Shown here one piece after another: positions 35,212 to 43,242 of a stretch of 64,000 nt of DNA. Each line of letters begins with the position of its first letter. Position 1 is the first letter of the stretch. The stretch is from Agrobacterium tumefaciens. Its GTDB lineage: Bacteria > Pseudomonadota > Alphaproteobacteria > Rhizobiales > Rhizobiaceae. Location: assembly GCF_009649785.1 (NCBI RefSeq), contig NZ_WJOK01000009.1, forward strand, positions 124,001-188,000, in the 5' to 3' direction. Under the pieces are notes generated by a model, which was not told the DNA's origin, did no database searches, and saw nothing but the letters and a program-made list of their open reading frames with translations. Made by a program: the position numbers and the translations under genes.

Positions 35212-36365
35212 GGTTCCGGCGGCTCCGCCTGCGCACGATGACGGCGATCACAATCACCACAATGCTCATCTTTGCGGTTGCGTTGGTCTATTTCGGCGTT
35301 TCCTGGTATTCGGACACCATTGAGGAGCGCATCCTTGCCCAACTGTCGCCTGATGCCGCCAAGGCTTTCTCGGATATTGACCGGGGCGTGATGCCGGATC
35401 AGCGCCAGCTTCAGGCCCTTATCGAGGTTTTACCGGGCCTGGAGGACCAGGCAGATAGCGAACTTCTCAAATCGGTGTTCCTCTTCGGATTGCTCGGTGT
35501 CTTCCTGTGCAGCTTGCTTGGTTATTTCATCTCCCGGCGCATTGCAGCACCTCTCGGCGAACTTGCCGACGCGGCGCGGCGCATGGCGACGGGCGACTTC
35601 AGCGGAGGCGCAAAGATCAAGGCGAGCCGCATCGCCGAAGTCGGATTTCTGGTCGACAGTTTCGAGACTTTGACGCAGGAGCTTCAGATGATGGAGCGCC
35701 GGTTGAAGTTCAACACCATGGCGGTAGCCCACGAGCTGCGCACCCCGCTGACCATCCTGCAAGGCCGTTTACACGGCATTGCCGATGACGTCTTTCCGCT
35801 CGACAAGCAGGCCATTCGCCACCTAATCGGCCATGTGGAAGGACTTGCGCGTCTCGTCGACGATCTGCGGACGCTTTCGCTGGCAGAAACCAACAGTCTC
35901 GTTACGGAGATGCGGCCACTCGATCTCGCTACCGAATGCGCGGCCGTGGCGGAGGCGGCACGGCCTCTTCTCGAAGAGGCAGGAATTCGTCTCGATATGT
36001 CGCTGCAGACGGCTCCAATTAGCGGCGACCCTCAACGCCTTCAACAGCTACTGCTCATCCTGATGGATAATGTACGCCGCTATGCGGCGAGCGGGAAGAG
36101 CCTCTTCTGCTCGACCGGAGTCCGGGAAGGACGTCCCTTCATAACAATCGAAGACAAGGGGCCGGGTTTTCCCCCCGGCATCGAGGCACACGGCATCGAA
36201 CTCTTCTGGCGCACAGAGCCGTCGCGTGCACGTAAGACCGGTGGCACCGGCCTCGGCCTGTCGATTGCTCGAGCGATCGCAAGCGCGCATGACAGCGATT
36301 TGCAGATAGATCCGCGACAAGACGGCGGAACCGTCGTCACGGTTCTCTTCAAGGCGGCCTCCTGA
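35208..36365 (+). CDS. Sensor histidine kinase (BaeS/AdeS-like)
   Basis: 385-residue membrane kinase with two transmembrane helices (about 10-31 and 88-107) around a short periplasmic domain of about 55 residues, a HAMP domain (SRRIAAPLGELADAARRMATGDF), H-box His175 (VAHELRTPLTILQGRL) and the ATP-binding G-box motif GTGLGLSIARAIA. The short sensor region suggests detection of membrane perturbation rather than a large soluble ligand. It forms a two-gene operon with the response regulator. Confidence 0.9.
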   Translation: MRFRRLRLRTMTAITITTMLIFAVALVYFGVSWYSDTIEERILAQLSPDAAKAFSDIDRGVMPDQRQLQALIEVLPGLEDQADSELLKSVFLFGLLGVFLCSLLGYFISRRIAAPLGELADAARRMATGDFSGGAKIKASRIAEVGFLVDSFETLTQELQMMERRLKFNTMAVAHELRTPLTILQGRLHGIADDVFPLDKQAIRHLIGHVEGLARLVDDLRTLSLAETNSLVTEMRPLDLATECAAVAEAARPLLEEAGIRLDMSLQTAPISGDPQRLQQLLLILMDNVRRYAASGKSLFCSTGVREGRPFITIEDKGPGFPPGIEAHGIELFWRTEPSRARKTGGTGLGLSIARAIASAHDSDLQIDPRQDGGTVVTVLFKAAS

Positions 36366-36496
36366 AAAATCCCGGCGAGTTGATGCTCTCCCATGCGCGC
36401 TGACGGTGTGCTTCGTTGGGGCTTATTCCAGGGTTTCACCGCGCCAGGACTGCTGTCGGGAATAAGGTGATCGCAAATTTTCCCTACGCCGAATTA

Positions 36497-36561
36497 TTTT
36501 CTATAAAATAGATAGAAAAAGAACGACCTGTCTTTCTTGAGGCGCTCCTCATGCCTAGTTT
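36497..36561 (+). promoter_or_regulatory. Copy 1 of the shared activator-type promoter element
   Basis: Left part: perfect inverted repeat TTTTCTAT (36497-36504) N7 ATAGAAAA (36512-36519). Right part: GAACGAC-CT-GTCTTTC (36521-36536), a near-palindrome. A weak -10, TAGTTT, is at 36556-36561. The block 36511-36536 is 23/26 identical to copy 2 and 24/26 to copy 3. The geometry matches a LysR-type recognition site near -65 plus an activation site next to -35. It would drive the operon starting at 36686. Confidence 0.7.
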
Positions 36562-36595
36562 AGCTGTCATCATTGGTCGCCGTCAGGGAGGACCG

Positions 36596-36646
36596 ATGTT
36601 GAGCGAAATCCCGTATCGATCCAGCAAACTGCACCGCTGCAATTGA
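36596..36646 (+). CDS. 16-codon leader ORF in the transcript of the first sulfur-type operon
   Basis: MLSEIPYRSSKLHRCN, preceded by an excellent ribosome-binding site (GGGAGG, 5 nt before ATG 36596). It begins about 28 nt after the predicted transcription start and ends 39 nt before the first structural gene. One Cys codon is next to last. It may be a leader peptide that senses cysteine or tRNA-Cys, or a chance ORF. The rest of 36366-36685 holds only promoter copy 1. Confidence 0.35.
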   Translation: MLSEIPYRSSKLHRCN

Positions 36647-36685
36647 TACTGGCGCATTATCGGCCCGGTAGAATTGGAGGAAAAG

Positions 36686-37714
36686 GTGACACGATACGTT
36701 ATCATTGGCGCAGGCGCGGTTGGCGCAAGCCTTGCCGCACAGTTCGAGCTTTCCGGCATCAAATATGCTCTGGTCGGACGCGGCGCACAAATTGCCTCCA
36801 TCATTGAACAGGGGCTGAGCTACCAACGCCCCTCAGGCACGCAGCAAATAAGGCTGAACGCCTTCGACGTATCCGCTCCGCCGGACCTGGCGCCCGACGA
36901 TATCCTGCTGCTGACCGTCAAAACGCAGGATGCGGCAGCCACTCTGGCAGACTGGTCATGGCGACAGGTATCCGGCGTGGAAGGTCTAACAGCCACGCAG
37001 TTGCCGGTGGTTACCTTTCAGAACGGTCTGGCGACGGAAGCGCTGGCGCTCAGGACCTTCGCCAATGTCTACGGCGCCAGTATTCTGACCCCTGCCCGGT
37101 TTACACAAACCGGCGCGGTTGCGGCGGCCGGCAATCCGCAGGTCGGCGTGGTCACGATCGGGCGCTTCCCGGCCGGTTCCGATGAAACGGCGAAGGAGAT
37201 TGCCGCAGACCTCACACGCGCCAATTATCTTGCGGAAACCAGCAGCGATATCCGCCGCTGGAAATCGGCAAAACTGCTTCATAACGTCCGCAACGCGCTG
37301 GATCTGTTCGACGGAGAAGACGATCTGCGAGCATCGATTGCCGAAGCGCTGGTCAATGAAGCCCGCCAGACGCTTGAGATAGCAGGCTACAATCTCGCCT
37401 CTCCCTCTGAACGGGCTGTCGATATTTCAGGCTGGAGCATCGCTCAAAACAGCGGCATTCAGCCCGGCCAGCAATCGACCTGGCAGAGCTTTGCCCGGGG
37501 CGCTTCCAGCGAGGTCGACTTTCTCAACGGTGAGATTGTGCTGCTCGGCCGTCTGCATAACGTCGCGACACCGTATAACGAGGCTATCCAGTCTCTTGGC
37601 GGCAGGCTGGCGCATCAGGGCGGCTTCTCGAAGGCGGTGCCGCTTGACGCGATCCTTTCTTTTGTCGGGCAGCTCCACGAGCGCGACAAAACCGGTCTCG
37701 CCGCCGCGCAATGA
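36686..37714 (+). CDS. Ketopantoate reductase-like (ApbA/PanE family) NADPH oxidoreductase
   Basis: 342-residue cytoplasmic dehydrogenase. The dinucleotide fold starts at once (YVIIGAGAVGASLAAQF), followed by LLTVKTQDA, the QNGLATE loop that holds the family's substrate Asn, and a helical C-terminal domain with RWKSAKLLHNVRNAL (catalytic Lys) and SFARGASSEVDFLNGEIV. GTG 36686 is chosen because the TTGGAGG of the upstream TTG is itself the ribosome-binding site. It is unlikely to be the housekeeping PanE: it heads an operon with redox and sulfur-linked genes and probably reduces another 2-oxoacid. Confidence 0.85.
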   Translation: MTRYVIIGAGAVGASLAAQFELSGIKYALVGRGAQIASIIEQGLSYQRPSGTQQIRLNAFDVSAPPDLAPDDILLLTVKTQDAAATLADWSWRQVSGVEGLTATQLPVVTFQNGLATEALALRTFANVYGASILTPARFTQTGAVAAAGNPQVGVVTIGRFPAGSDETAKEIAADLTRANYLAETSSDIRRWKSAKLLHNVRNALDLFDGEDDLRASIAEALVNEARQTLEIAGYNLASPSERAVDISGWSIAQNSGIQPGQQSTWQSFARGASSEVDFLNGEIVLLGRLHNVATPYNEAIQSLGGRLAHQGGFSKAVPLDAILSFVGQLHERDKTGLAAAQ

Positions 37715-37762
37715 TGCGTGCGACCCGTTCTTCCCATGAAACCACCAAGCTGAAGCGATAAA

Positions 37763-38341
37763 ATGAGAGAAGCCATTCCAGACCAGATTCTCACCGCCGC
37801 CGGCGCGCTGTTTTATACCGAAGGTATCCGGGCGGTCGGTATCGACCGCATCATCGAAGAAGCGAAGGTCGCAAAAGCTACTCTCTATCGGCATTTTCCG
37901 TCCAAGGATCATCTTGTCGCGGCCTATCTTCAGGATCGCCACGATCGTGTCATTCGCTCGCTGAAGGATGTTCTGACGGCGACGATTGATCCAAGGGACC
38001 AGCTGCAGGTGATTTTCGAGCGGCTTTACGAGAAGGCCGACAGCCCTGAATTCAGGGGCTGTGCCTTTGCACTCGCGGTTGCCGAACACGGCGATTCCGA
38101 ACGCGTCGTCACCGTGGCTCGAACCCACAAAAGAATGGTGCGGGATATTTTCGAGACCGTCATGTCGAAAGCGGGGGTGCGACTGGATCAGGCCGCCTCC
38201 CACCTTTCGCTTCTTTACGAAGGCGCACTTGCCACCGTCGAGGTCGGGCGCGATCCGCATGCCGTACTCATCGCCCGGGACTGTGCGCTCTCGGTATTCG
38301 ATCTCGCCACCGGCGAGATATCCTCAGGAGACAAGATATGA
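37763..38341 (+). CDS. TetR/AcrR-family regulator
   Basis: 192 residues. The N-terminal TetR helix-turn-helix is clear (ILTAAGALFYTEGIRAVGIDRIIEEAKVAKATLYRHFPSKDHLVAAYL). The C-terminal ligand domain resembles the YcdC/AcuR type. The gene sits inside the operon, 48 nt after the ketopantoate-reductase-like gene and overlapping the next by 4 nt, so it may be a local feedback regulator. No matching palindrome is obvious beside it apart from the shared promoter element. Confidence 0.9.
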   Translation: MREAIPDQILTAAGALFYTEGIRAVGIDRIIEEAKVAKATLYRHFPSKDHLVAAYLQDRHDRVIRSLKDVLTATIDPRDQLQVIFERLYEKADSPEFRGCAFALAVAEHGDSERVVTVARTHKRMVRDIFETVMSKAGVRLDQAASHLSLLYEGALATVEVGRDPHAVLIARDCALSVFDLATGEISSGDKI

Positions 38342-38940
38342 CCAAGACCATCGACTATTTCTTCGGCATCGGCTCCCCCTGGGCCTTTCTCGGCCTGGAG
38401 CCTTTCGCCACGCTCGCTAACGAGCACAACGCCACGATACGGCCCTATGTCATCCCGCTGATCGAGGATAATGGCGCCATCTACTCACGCAACCGTCCGG
38501 AAGCGCGCCGCGCCTATTGGACGAAGGATTTGAAGCGATGGGCGGCGTTGCGCGGCAAGTCCCTTAACTTCGACAATCGCGCCGCCCTTTCCGATCCCAC
38601 GCCGGCCGGCTTCATGGTCATTGCCGCGATCGATGCGGGCGAGGACTGGTTGAGGCTGACCAAGGCGCTTCAGGAAGCTTTCTGGGAAGGAGGCCAAGAT
38701 ATTGGCAATGCCGAAGTTCGCCGCGCAATCGCTGACAAAGCCGGTTTCGACGGGGCGGCGCTGGACGAACGCGGCGGAAGCGATGCCGTGGAAGCCATCC
38801 GGAAAGCCAATTATGAGGCCGCAAAGGCAGCCGGTGTGTTCGGGCTTCCGACATTCCGCTACGAGGACGAACTGTATTGGGGACAGGACAGCCTGCCCTT
38901 CCTCGAACGTCATCTCAAGGGCGAAAAACTGGCCGCCTGA
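38338..38940 (+). CDS. DsbA-family / 2-hydroxychromene-2-carboxylate isomerase-like (GST kappa) protein
   Basis: 200-residue thioredoxin-fold protein. IDYFFGIGSPWAFLGLEPFATL at the N-terminus has the catalytic Ser of the kappa-GST/HCCA isomerase group (SPW) instead of a CxxC, and AAGVFGLPTFRYEDELYWGQDSLPFLERHL is the family's C-terminal signature with the cis-Pro loop. Such proteins use glutathione to isomerise or conjugate electrophiles. In this operon it may process a glutathione adduct or an organosulfur intermediate. Confidence 0.87.
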   Translation: MTKTIDYFFGIGSPWAFLGLEPFATLANEHNATIRPYVIPLIEDNGAIYSRNRPEARRAYWTKDLKRWAALRGKSLNFDNRAALSDPTPAGFMVIAAIDAGEDWLRLTKALQEAFWEGGQDIGNAEVRRAIADKAGFDGAALDERGGSDAVEAIRKANYEAAKAAGVFGLPTFRYEDELYWGQDSLPFLERHLKGEKLAA

Positions 38941-39061
38941 TCCCCGCCGAAAACCGGGTGACTGTCACGCCGTGGCCGCAACCCGGCCATGGCTCTCTCC
39001 AGACCATTCCCGTGGAGTTTCTCATGTCTCTTTTCCCGCCCTCTTCGCGCGGAGTATCGCG

Positions 39062-40468
39062 ATGAGCGCACTGCCTCCCGCTCTCTCGGACGCTTTGCGC
39101 AACCGTTTCGGCGAGCGTTTTTCCACCGCGCAGGCATTGCGGGAACAACACGGCCGTGGCGAATCCCACCATACGCCGTCGATCCCGGATGCCGTCGTTT
39201 TCGCCGAGAGCACGGATGATGTGGCGGAAGCCGTGCGGCTTTGCGCCGCTGAAGGTGTTCCCGTTATCGCCTTCGGCACCGGCACTTCGCTCGAAGGCCA
39301 TCTGACGGCAGTGCGTGGCGGTGTCTCCGTCGATCTGTCGCGCATGTCGAAAATCGTCCGCATCAGCGCCGAGGATCTCGATTGCACGGTGGAGGCCGGC
39401 GTCACGCGCGAGCAACTGAACACGCATCTGCGCGACATGGGCCTGTTCTTTCCGATCGATCCTGGCGCCAATGCGTCCATCGGCGGCATGGCGGCAACCC
39501 GCGCTTCCGGCACAAACGCCGTGCGTTACGGCACAATGCGAGAAAACGTGCTGTCGCTGACAGTCGTCTTGCCGAACGGCCAGGTCATCCGCACCGGCGG
39601 GCGGGCGCGTAAATCATCAGCAGGTTATGACCTAACGCGGCTGTTCGTCGGCTCCGAGGGGACGCTCGGCATCATCACGGAAGTGACGTTGCGACTCTAC
39701 GGAATTCCCGAAACCATCTCGGCTGCACTTTGCTCCTTCGAAAGCGTCGAACAGGCAGTTGCGGCAGCCATTACGGTCGTGCAGCTCGGCATTCCAGTTG
39801 CGAGAATGGAATTAATGGACCGTGGCCTGATCGAGGCCGTCAACGCCTATTCCAATCTTTCCCTCAAGGTCGAGGACACGCTCGCCTTCGAGTTCCACGG
39901 CTCGCCTGCTGGCGTGAAGGAGCAGGTCGAGATGGTCGCTGCCATAGTGGAAGACAATGGCGGCAGGGATTTCGAATGGGCGAATGCGCCGCAAGATCGC
40001 AACCGCCTCTGGAAGGCGCGCCACAACGCGTTTTACGCCGTGGTCTCGCAGCGCCCGAACGCCAGGGGCTGGTCTTCCGATGTCTGCGTGCCGGTATCCG
40101 AGTTGAGCGGCTGCATCGTCAGGACCCGGGAATTGCTACGCGACTGCAGCGTGCCCGCCGCCATTCTCGGCCATGTCGGCGATGGCAACTATCATGTGGT
40201 CTTCGCCGTAGACCCTGCAAATCAAGCCGAACTCGACGAGGTGGCGGCAATCAACAAGAAGATGGTGCAGCACGCCATCTCGGTTGGCGGCACTTCCACC
40301 GGCGAGCATGGGGTTGGCACCGGCAAGATCGCTTATCTGCGGCAGGAACACGGCGACGCGGTGGACCTCATGGCCATAATCAAAAACGCCATAGATCCGG
40401 CCGGCATCATGAACCCGGGCAAGATCCTGCCGAGCCAAGACTTGCCCAGCCGCCGAGAAACGCTTTGA
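39062..40468 (+). CDS. FAD-linked 2-hydroxyacid oxidase (D-lactate dehydrogenase / GlcD-like)
   Basis: 468-residue flavoprotein of the VAO fold. FAD-binding segments are AFGTGTSLEGHLTAVRGGVSVDL, PIDPGANASIGGMAATRASGTNAVRYGTMRENV and GYDLTRLFVGSEGTLGIITEVTL. The C-terminal FAD-oxidase domain ends in GTSTGEHGVGTGKIAYL and DPAGIMNPGKIL. It most resembles mitochondrial D-lactate dehydrogenase. ATG 39062 is 121 nt after the previous stop. In this context D-lactate or another 2-hydroxyacid may arise from glyoxalase/glutathione chemistry or from carbon skeletons left after sulfur removal. Confidence 0.9.
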   Translation: MSALPPALSDALRNRFGERFSTAQALREQHGRGESHHTPSIPDAVVFAESTDDVAEAVRLCAAEGVPVIAFGTGTSLEGHLTAVRGGVSVDLSRMSKIVRISAEDLDCTVEAGVTREQLNTHLRDMGLFFPIDPGANASIGGMAATRASGTNAVRYGTMRENVLSLTVVLPNGQVIRTGGRARKSSAGYDLTRLFVGSEGTLGIITEVTLRLYGIPETISAALCSFESVEQAVAAAITVVQLGIPVARMELMDRGLIEAVNAYSNLSLKVEDTLAFEFHGSPAGVKEQVEMVAAIVEDNGGRDFEWANAPQDRNRLWKARHNAFYAVVSQRPNARGWSSDVCVPVSELSGCIVRTRELLRDCSVPAAILGHVGDGNYHVVFAVDPANQAELDEVAAINKKMVQHAISVGGTSTGEHGVGTGKIAYLRQEHGDAVDLMAIIKNAIDPAGIMNPGKILPSQDLPSRRETL

Positions 40469-40486
40469 CCGTGCGGGATTTCGCAG

Positions 40487-42781
40487 ATGGATAATTACAA
40501 GACCCACAGCTCCCACTGGGGCGCCTTTTCCGGCAGCTACCGGAATGGCAAGCTCGATATCCGTCCGCATCCGGACGATCCACACCCCTCGCCCTTGCTC
40601 GCCAATCTGCCGGCAATCGCCGATAGCGCCGCGCGCATCCGGCGTCCGGCGGTCAGGCGCGGCTGGCTGGAGGGAAAACCGGGCAACGCGCAGATACGCG
40701 GGGCGGACGACTATGTGGAGGTCGATTGGCCGCAGGCGGCGGACCTCGTCGCGAAGGAACTTCAAAGGGTTTACGGCGATTACGGCCCACAGGCCGTGTT
40801 CGGCGGCTCCTACGGCTGGTCGAGCGCCGGACGTTTCCATCACGCGCAAAGTCAGGTCCACCGTTTTCTGAATACGCTTGGCGGATATGTGCGCTCCGTC
40901 AACACGTATAGTTCCGGCGCGGCGATGGTCATTATTCCGCATGTTCTCGGACCCTATGATCATTTCGACCGCAAGAGCGTTACCTGGGATGCAATCGAGC
41001 GCAGCAGCGAATTGATCGTCGCCTTCGGCGGCATGGCGATCAAGAATACGGACGTGCATGGCGGCGGCAACAGCGTGCATATCGTGCCACAGAAGCTGAA
41101 TGGCGCACGTGCACGCGGCGCGCGATTCGTGCTGATCAGCCCGCTAAAAGACGATTTTCCGAAAGACCTCAATGCGGAGTGGCTGCCGGTCATACCCGGT
41201 ACCGATGTCGCGCTGATGCTCGGACTTGCGCATGTTCTCGTCACCGAGGGCCTGCACGATCGGGCGTTTCTTGACCGCTATGCCGTCGGCTATCAGCGTT
41301 TAGAAGACTACCTGCTCGGCCGGACCGATGGTGTGGCGAAAAGCCCCGAATGGGCTTCCGGGCTCTGCGGCATCGGCACGGAAACTATTAGGGAACTCGC
41401 CCGCACCATGGCGCGCGCGAGAACATTGATCACTGTCAGCCATTCGCTTCAGCGCGCCGATTATGGTGAGCAACCCGTCTGGCTGGGGATCGTTCTTGCC
41501 ACCATGCTCGGTCAGATTGGCCTCGACGGCGGCGGATATTCCTATTCCCTCGGCGCTTTGGGCAATGTCGGCAAGAACCTGCTGGCCGTTCCCCTGCCGA
41601 CACTTAGCCAGTTCAAAAACCCGGTCGCGGATTTCATTCCGGTCGCGCGTATTGCCGACATGCTGCTCAATCCTGGTGGGGAATTTCACTATAACGGCCA
41701 GAGGATGCACTATCCCGATATCCGCTTGGTTTACTGGGCGGGTGGTAACCCGTTCCACCACCATCAGGATATCAACCGGCTACGGGCAGCGTTCAGACGG
41801 CCCGAGACCATCATCGTGCACGAAACCGCATGGACATCATCCGCGCGGCATGCCGATATCGTGCTGCCGGCGACGACAACTCTGGAGCGCGACGACATTG
41901 GCGCCGCCGACCGCGATCCTCTGATGATCGCGATGAAAAAGCTGATCGAACCGGTTGGTGAGGCGCGCGACGACTACGAAATCTTCTCCGAGATCGCGCG
42001 CCGGCTCGGCAAATTCGAAACCTTCACCGAAGGCCGCAGCAGCCGGGAATGGCTTGCCTTCCTCTATGAAACAACGCGTGGGGCGCTTGCCGCCGGTGGG
42101 CATGAGGCTCCCGATTTCGAAACGTTCTGGGAACGTGGAGAGATAGGTCTGCCGCTCAAGCCGGATGACGGAGGGCCTGCGCGTGCCTTCCGTGATGATC
42201 ACCTAGCCTTCCCTCTGAAGACACCATCCGGTAAAATCGAAATCTTCTCCGAGACGATCGAGGGTTTCGGCTATGACGATTGCGGCGGCCATCCGCAATG
42301 GTATCCCGGCAGGACGAAACCGGAAGACGAAGCGCTCTATCCGCTGCATCTGGTCTGCAATCAGCCGCATCAGCGTCTGCACAGCCAGCTCGACTATGGC
42401 GCCTTCAGCCGCTCCACCAAGATTAAGGGCCGGGAACCCGTGCGCATCAACCCCGAAGATGCAGTCCGCCGGGGCATTGCCGATGGCGATATCATCAGGC
42501 TGTTCAACAGTCGTGGCAGCTGCCTCGCCGCAGCCGTCCTGAGCACGGATGTGCGCAACGGCGTGATGCAGCTGGCGACGGGTGCGTGGTTCGAACCGCA
42601 TGACCGGCATGCAGAGCAAGCGATGTGCATTCACGGCAATCCGAACATCCTGACGCGCGACATCGGCACCTCGAAACTGGCGCAGGGATCGACCGGTCAG
42701 ATTACCAGAGTGGAGGTGGAACGTTTTGCCGGTGAGGCGCCTCCGGTGCGGATTTTCGAAAAGATGACATTTGCAAAATAA
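40487..42781 (+). CDS. bisC: Biotin sulfoxide reductase-type molybdoenzyme (BisC/DMSO reductase family)
   Basis: 764-residue bis-MGD molybdenum enzyme. There is no Tat signal, no N-terminal Fe-S cysteines and a Ser as probable Mo ligand in FGGSYGWSSAGRFHHAQSQ, as in BisC/TorZ. Other family blocks are WDAIERSSELIVAFGGMAIKNTD, VHETAWTSSARHADIVLPATTTLERDDIG and VCNQPHQRLHSQLDYG. BisC is a cytoplasmic reductase of biotin sulfoxide and also of methionine sulfoxide and other S-oxides. Position at the end of the first shared-promoter operon suggests salvage of oxidised sulfur compounds. Biotin synthesis genes lie 14 kb away but are not co-transcribed. Confidence 0.9.
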   Translation: MDNYKTHSSHWGAFSGSYRNGKLDIRPHPDDPHPSPLLANLPAIADSAARIRRPAVRRGWLEGKPGNAQIRGADDYVEVDWPQAADLVAKELQRVYGDYGPQAVFGGSYGWSSAGRFHHAQSQVHRFLNTLGGYVRSVNTYSSGAAMVIIPHVLGPYDHFDRKSVTWDAIERSSELIVAFGGMAIKNTDVHGGGNSVHIVPQKLNGARARGARFVLISPLKDDFPKDLNAEWLPVIPGTDVALMLGLAHVLVTEGLHDRAFLDRYAVGYQRLEDYLLGRTDGVAKSPEWASGLCGIGTETIRELARTMARARTLITVSHSLQRADYGEQPVWLGIVLATMLGQIGLDGGGYSYSLGALGNVGKNLLAVPLPTLSQFKNPVADFIPVARIADMLLNPGGEFHYNGQRMHYPDIRLVYWAGGNPFHHHQDINRLRAAFRRPETIIVHETAWTSSARHADIVLPATTTLERDDIGAADRDPLMIAMKKLIEPVGEARDDYEIFSEIARRLGKFETFTEGRSSREWLAFLYETTRGALAAGGHEAPDFETFWERGEIGLPLKPDDGGPARAFRDDHLAFPLKTPSGKIEIFSETIEGFGYDDCGGHPQWYPGRTKPEDEALYPLHLVCNQPHQRLHSQLDYGAFSRSTKIKGREPVRINPEDAVRRGIADGDIIRLFNSRGSCLAAAVLSTDVRNGVMQLATGAWFEPHDRHAEQAMCIHGNPNILTRDIGTSKLAQGSTGQITRVEVERFAGEAPPVRIFEKMTFAK

Positions 42782-42882
42782 GTGAGGGATGGGTGTTCCG
42801 GCACTACCTGAAAAATCGCACCGCCAACGTATTTCGGGCGTCGGAAAAGCTGATCCTACCACCTTCGGAAACCGCGGCAAAA

Positions 42883-42946
42883 TAATCCATTAATTCGATA
42901 GAAAAAGAACAACTGGTCTTTCTCCTTCTGGCCACCCTGCTACGTT
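42883..42946 (+). promoter_or_regulatory. Copy 2 of the shared activator-type promoter element
   Basis: The conserved block 42897-42922 begins with the invariant GATAGAAAAAGAA and continues with the CAACTGGTCTTTC variant; a weak -10 TACGTT is at 42941-42946. The left inverted arm is degenerate here (TAATCCAT, 5/8 of the copy 1 arm). It precedes the ABC transporter operon by about 300 bp. The remainder of the 461-bp gap (42782-43242) shows only the leader ORF. Confidence 0.7.
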
Positions 42947-42985
42947 AGACATCAAGAACCGAATTTCGAAACAAGGGACCGCGTC

Positions 42986-43057
42986 ATGACCGCACGATGT
43001 ATCAGCAAGCACGGCCTGCGATCGAACGAGCCGTCAATGGCTGAAAGTAACGGCTAA
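42986..43057 (+). CDS. 23-codon leader ORF upstream of the ABC transporter operon
   Basis: The reading frame MTARCISKHGLRSNEPSMAE plus SNG starts at ATG 42986, 8 nt after AAGGGA and about 33 nt after the predicted transcription start. It contains an early Cys codon. Like the 16-codon ORF behind promoter copy 1, it could be a regulatory leader; the 185 nt that follow could allow attenuation, but I could not identify competing hairpins by eye. Confidence 0.35.
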   Translation: MTARCISKHGLRSNEPSMAESNG

Positions 43058-43242
43058 GCCGTGACATCGGTCGGACCCTCCAAGAGGTAACGCAGGCACA
43101 TTTTTCCCGATTTCAGGACATTGAAACCACCGGCAAGGCTGTCGTGTGAAGCCTTTCGTGTGCCCGCAAAAGACCAGCCAGAGCGGCGATAGTTCCTGAA
43201 ATCACAAAGACAAGAAACAACGCGACCAATCAGGATTTCTTA

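Noticed and set aside
36497-36506. Possible BioR box (TTTTCTATAA, 9/10) at the operon carrying a biotin sulfoxide reductase
   Set aside because: The match is fully explained by the TTTTCTAT-N7-ATAGAAAA repeat shared with the other two promoters, and copies 2 and 3 do not keep the BioR-like bases.
39062-42781. Several long open frames on the opposite strand
   Set aside because: They are antisense shadows of GC-rich coding regions, with Arg/His/Gly-rich translations and no recognisable domains.
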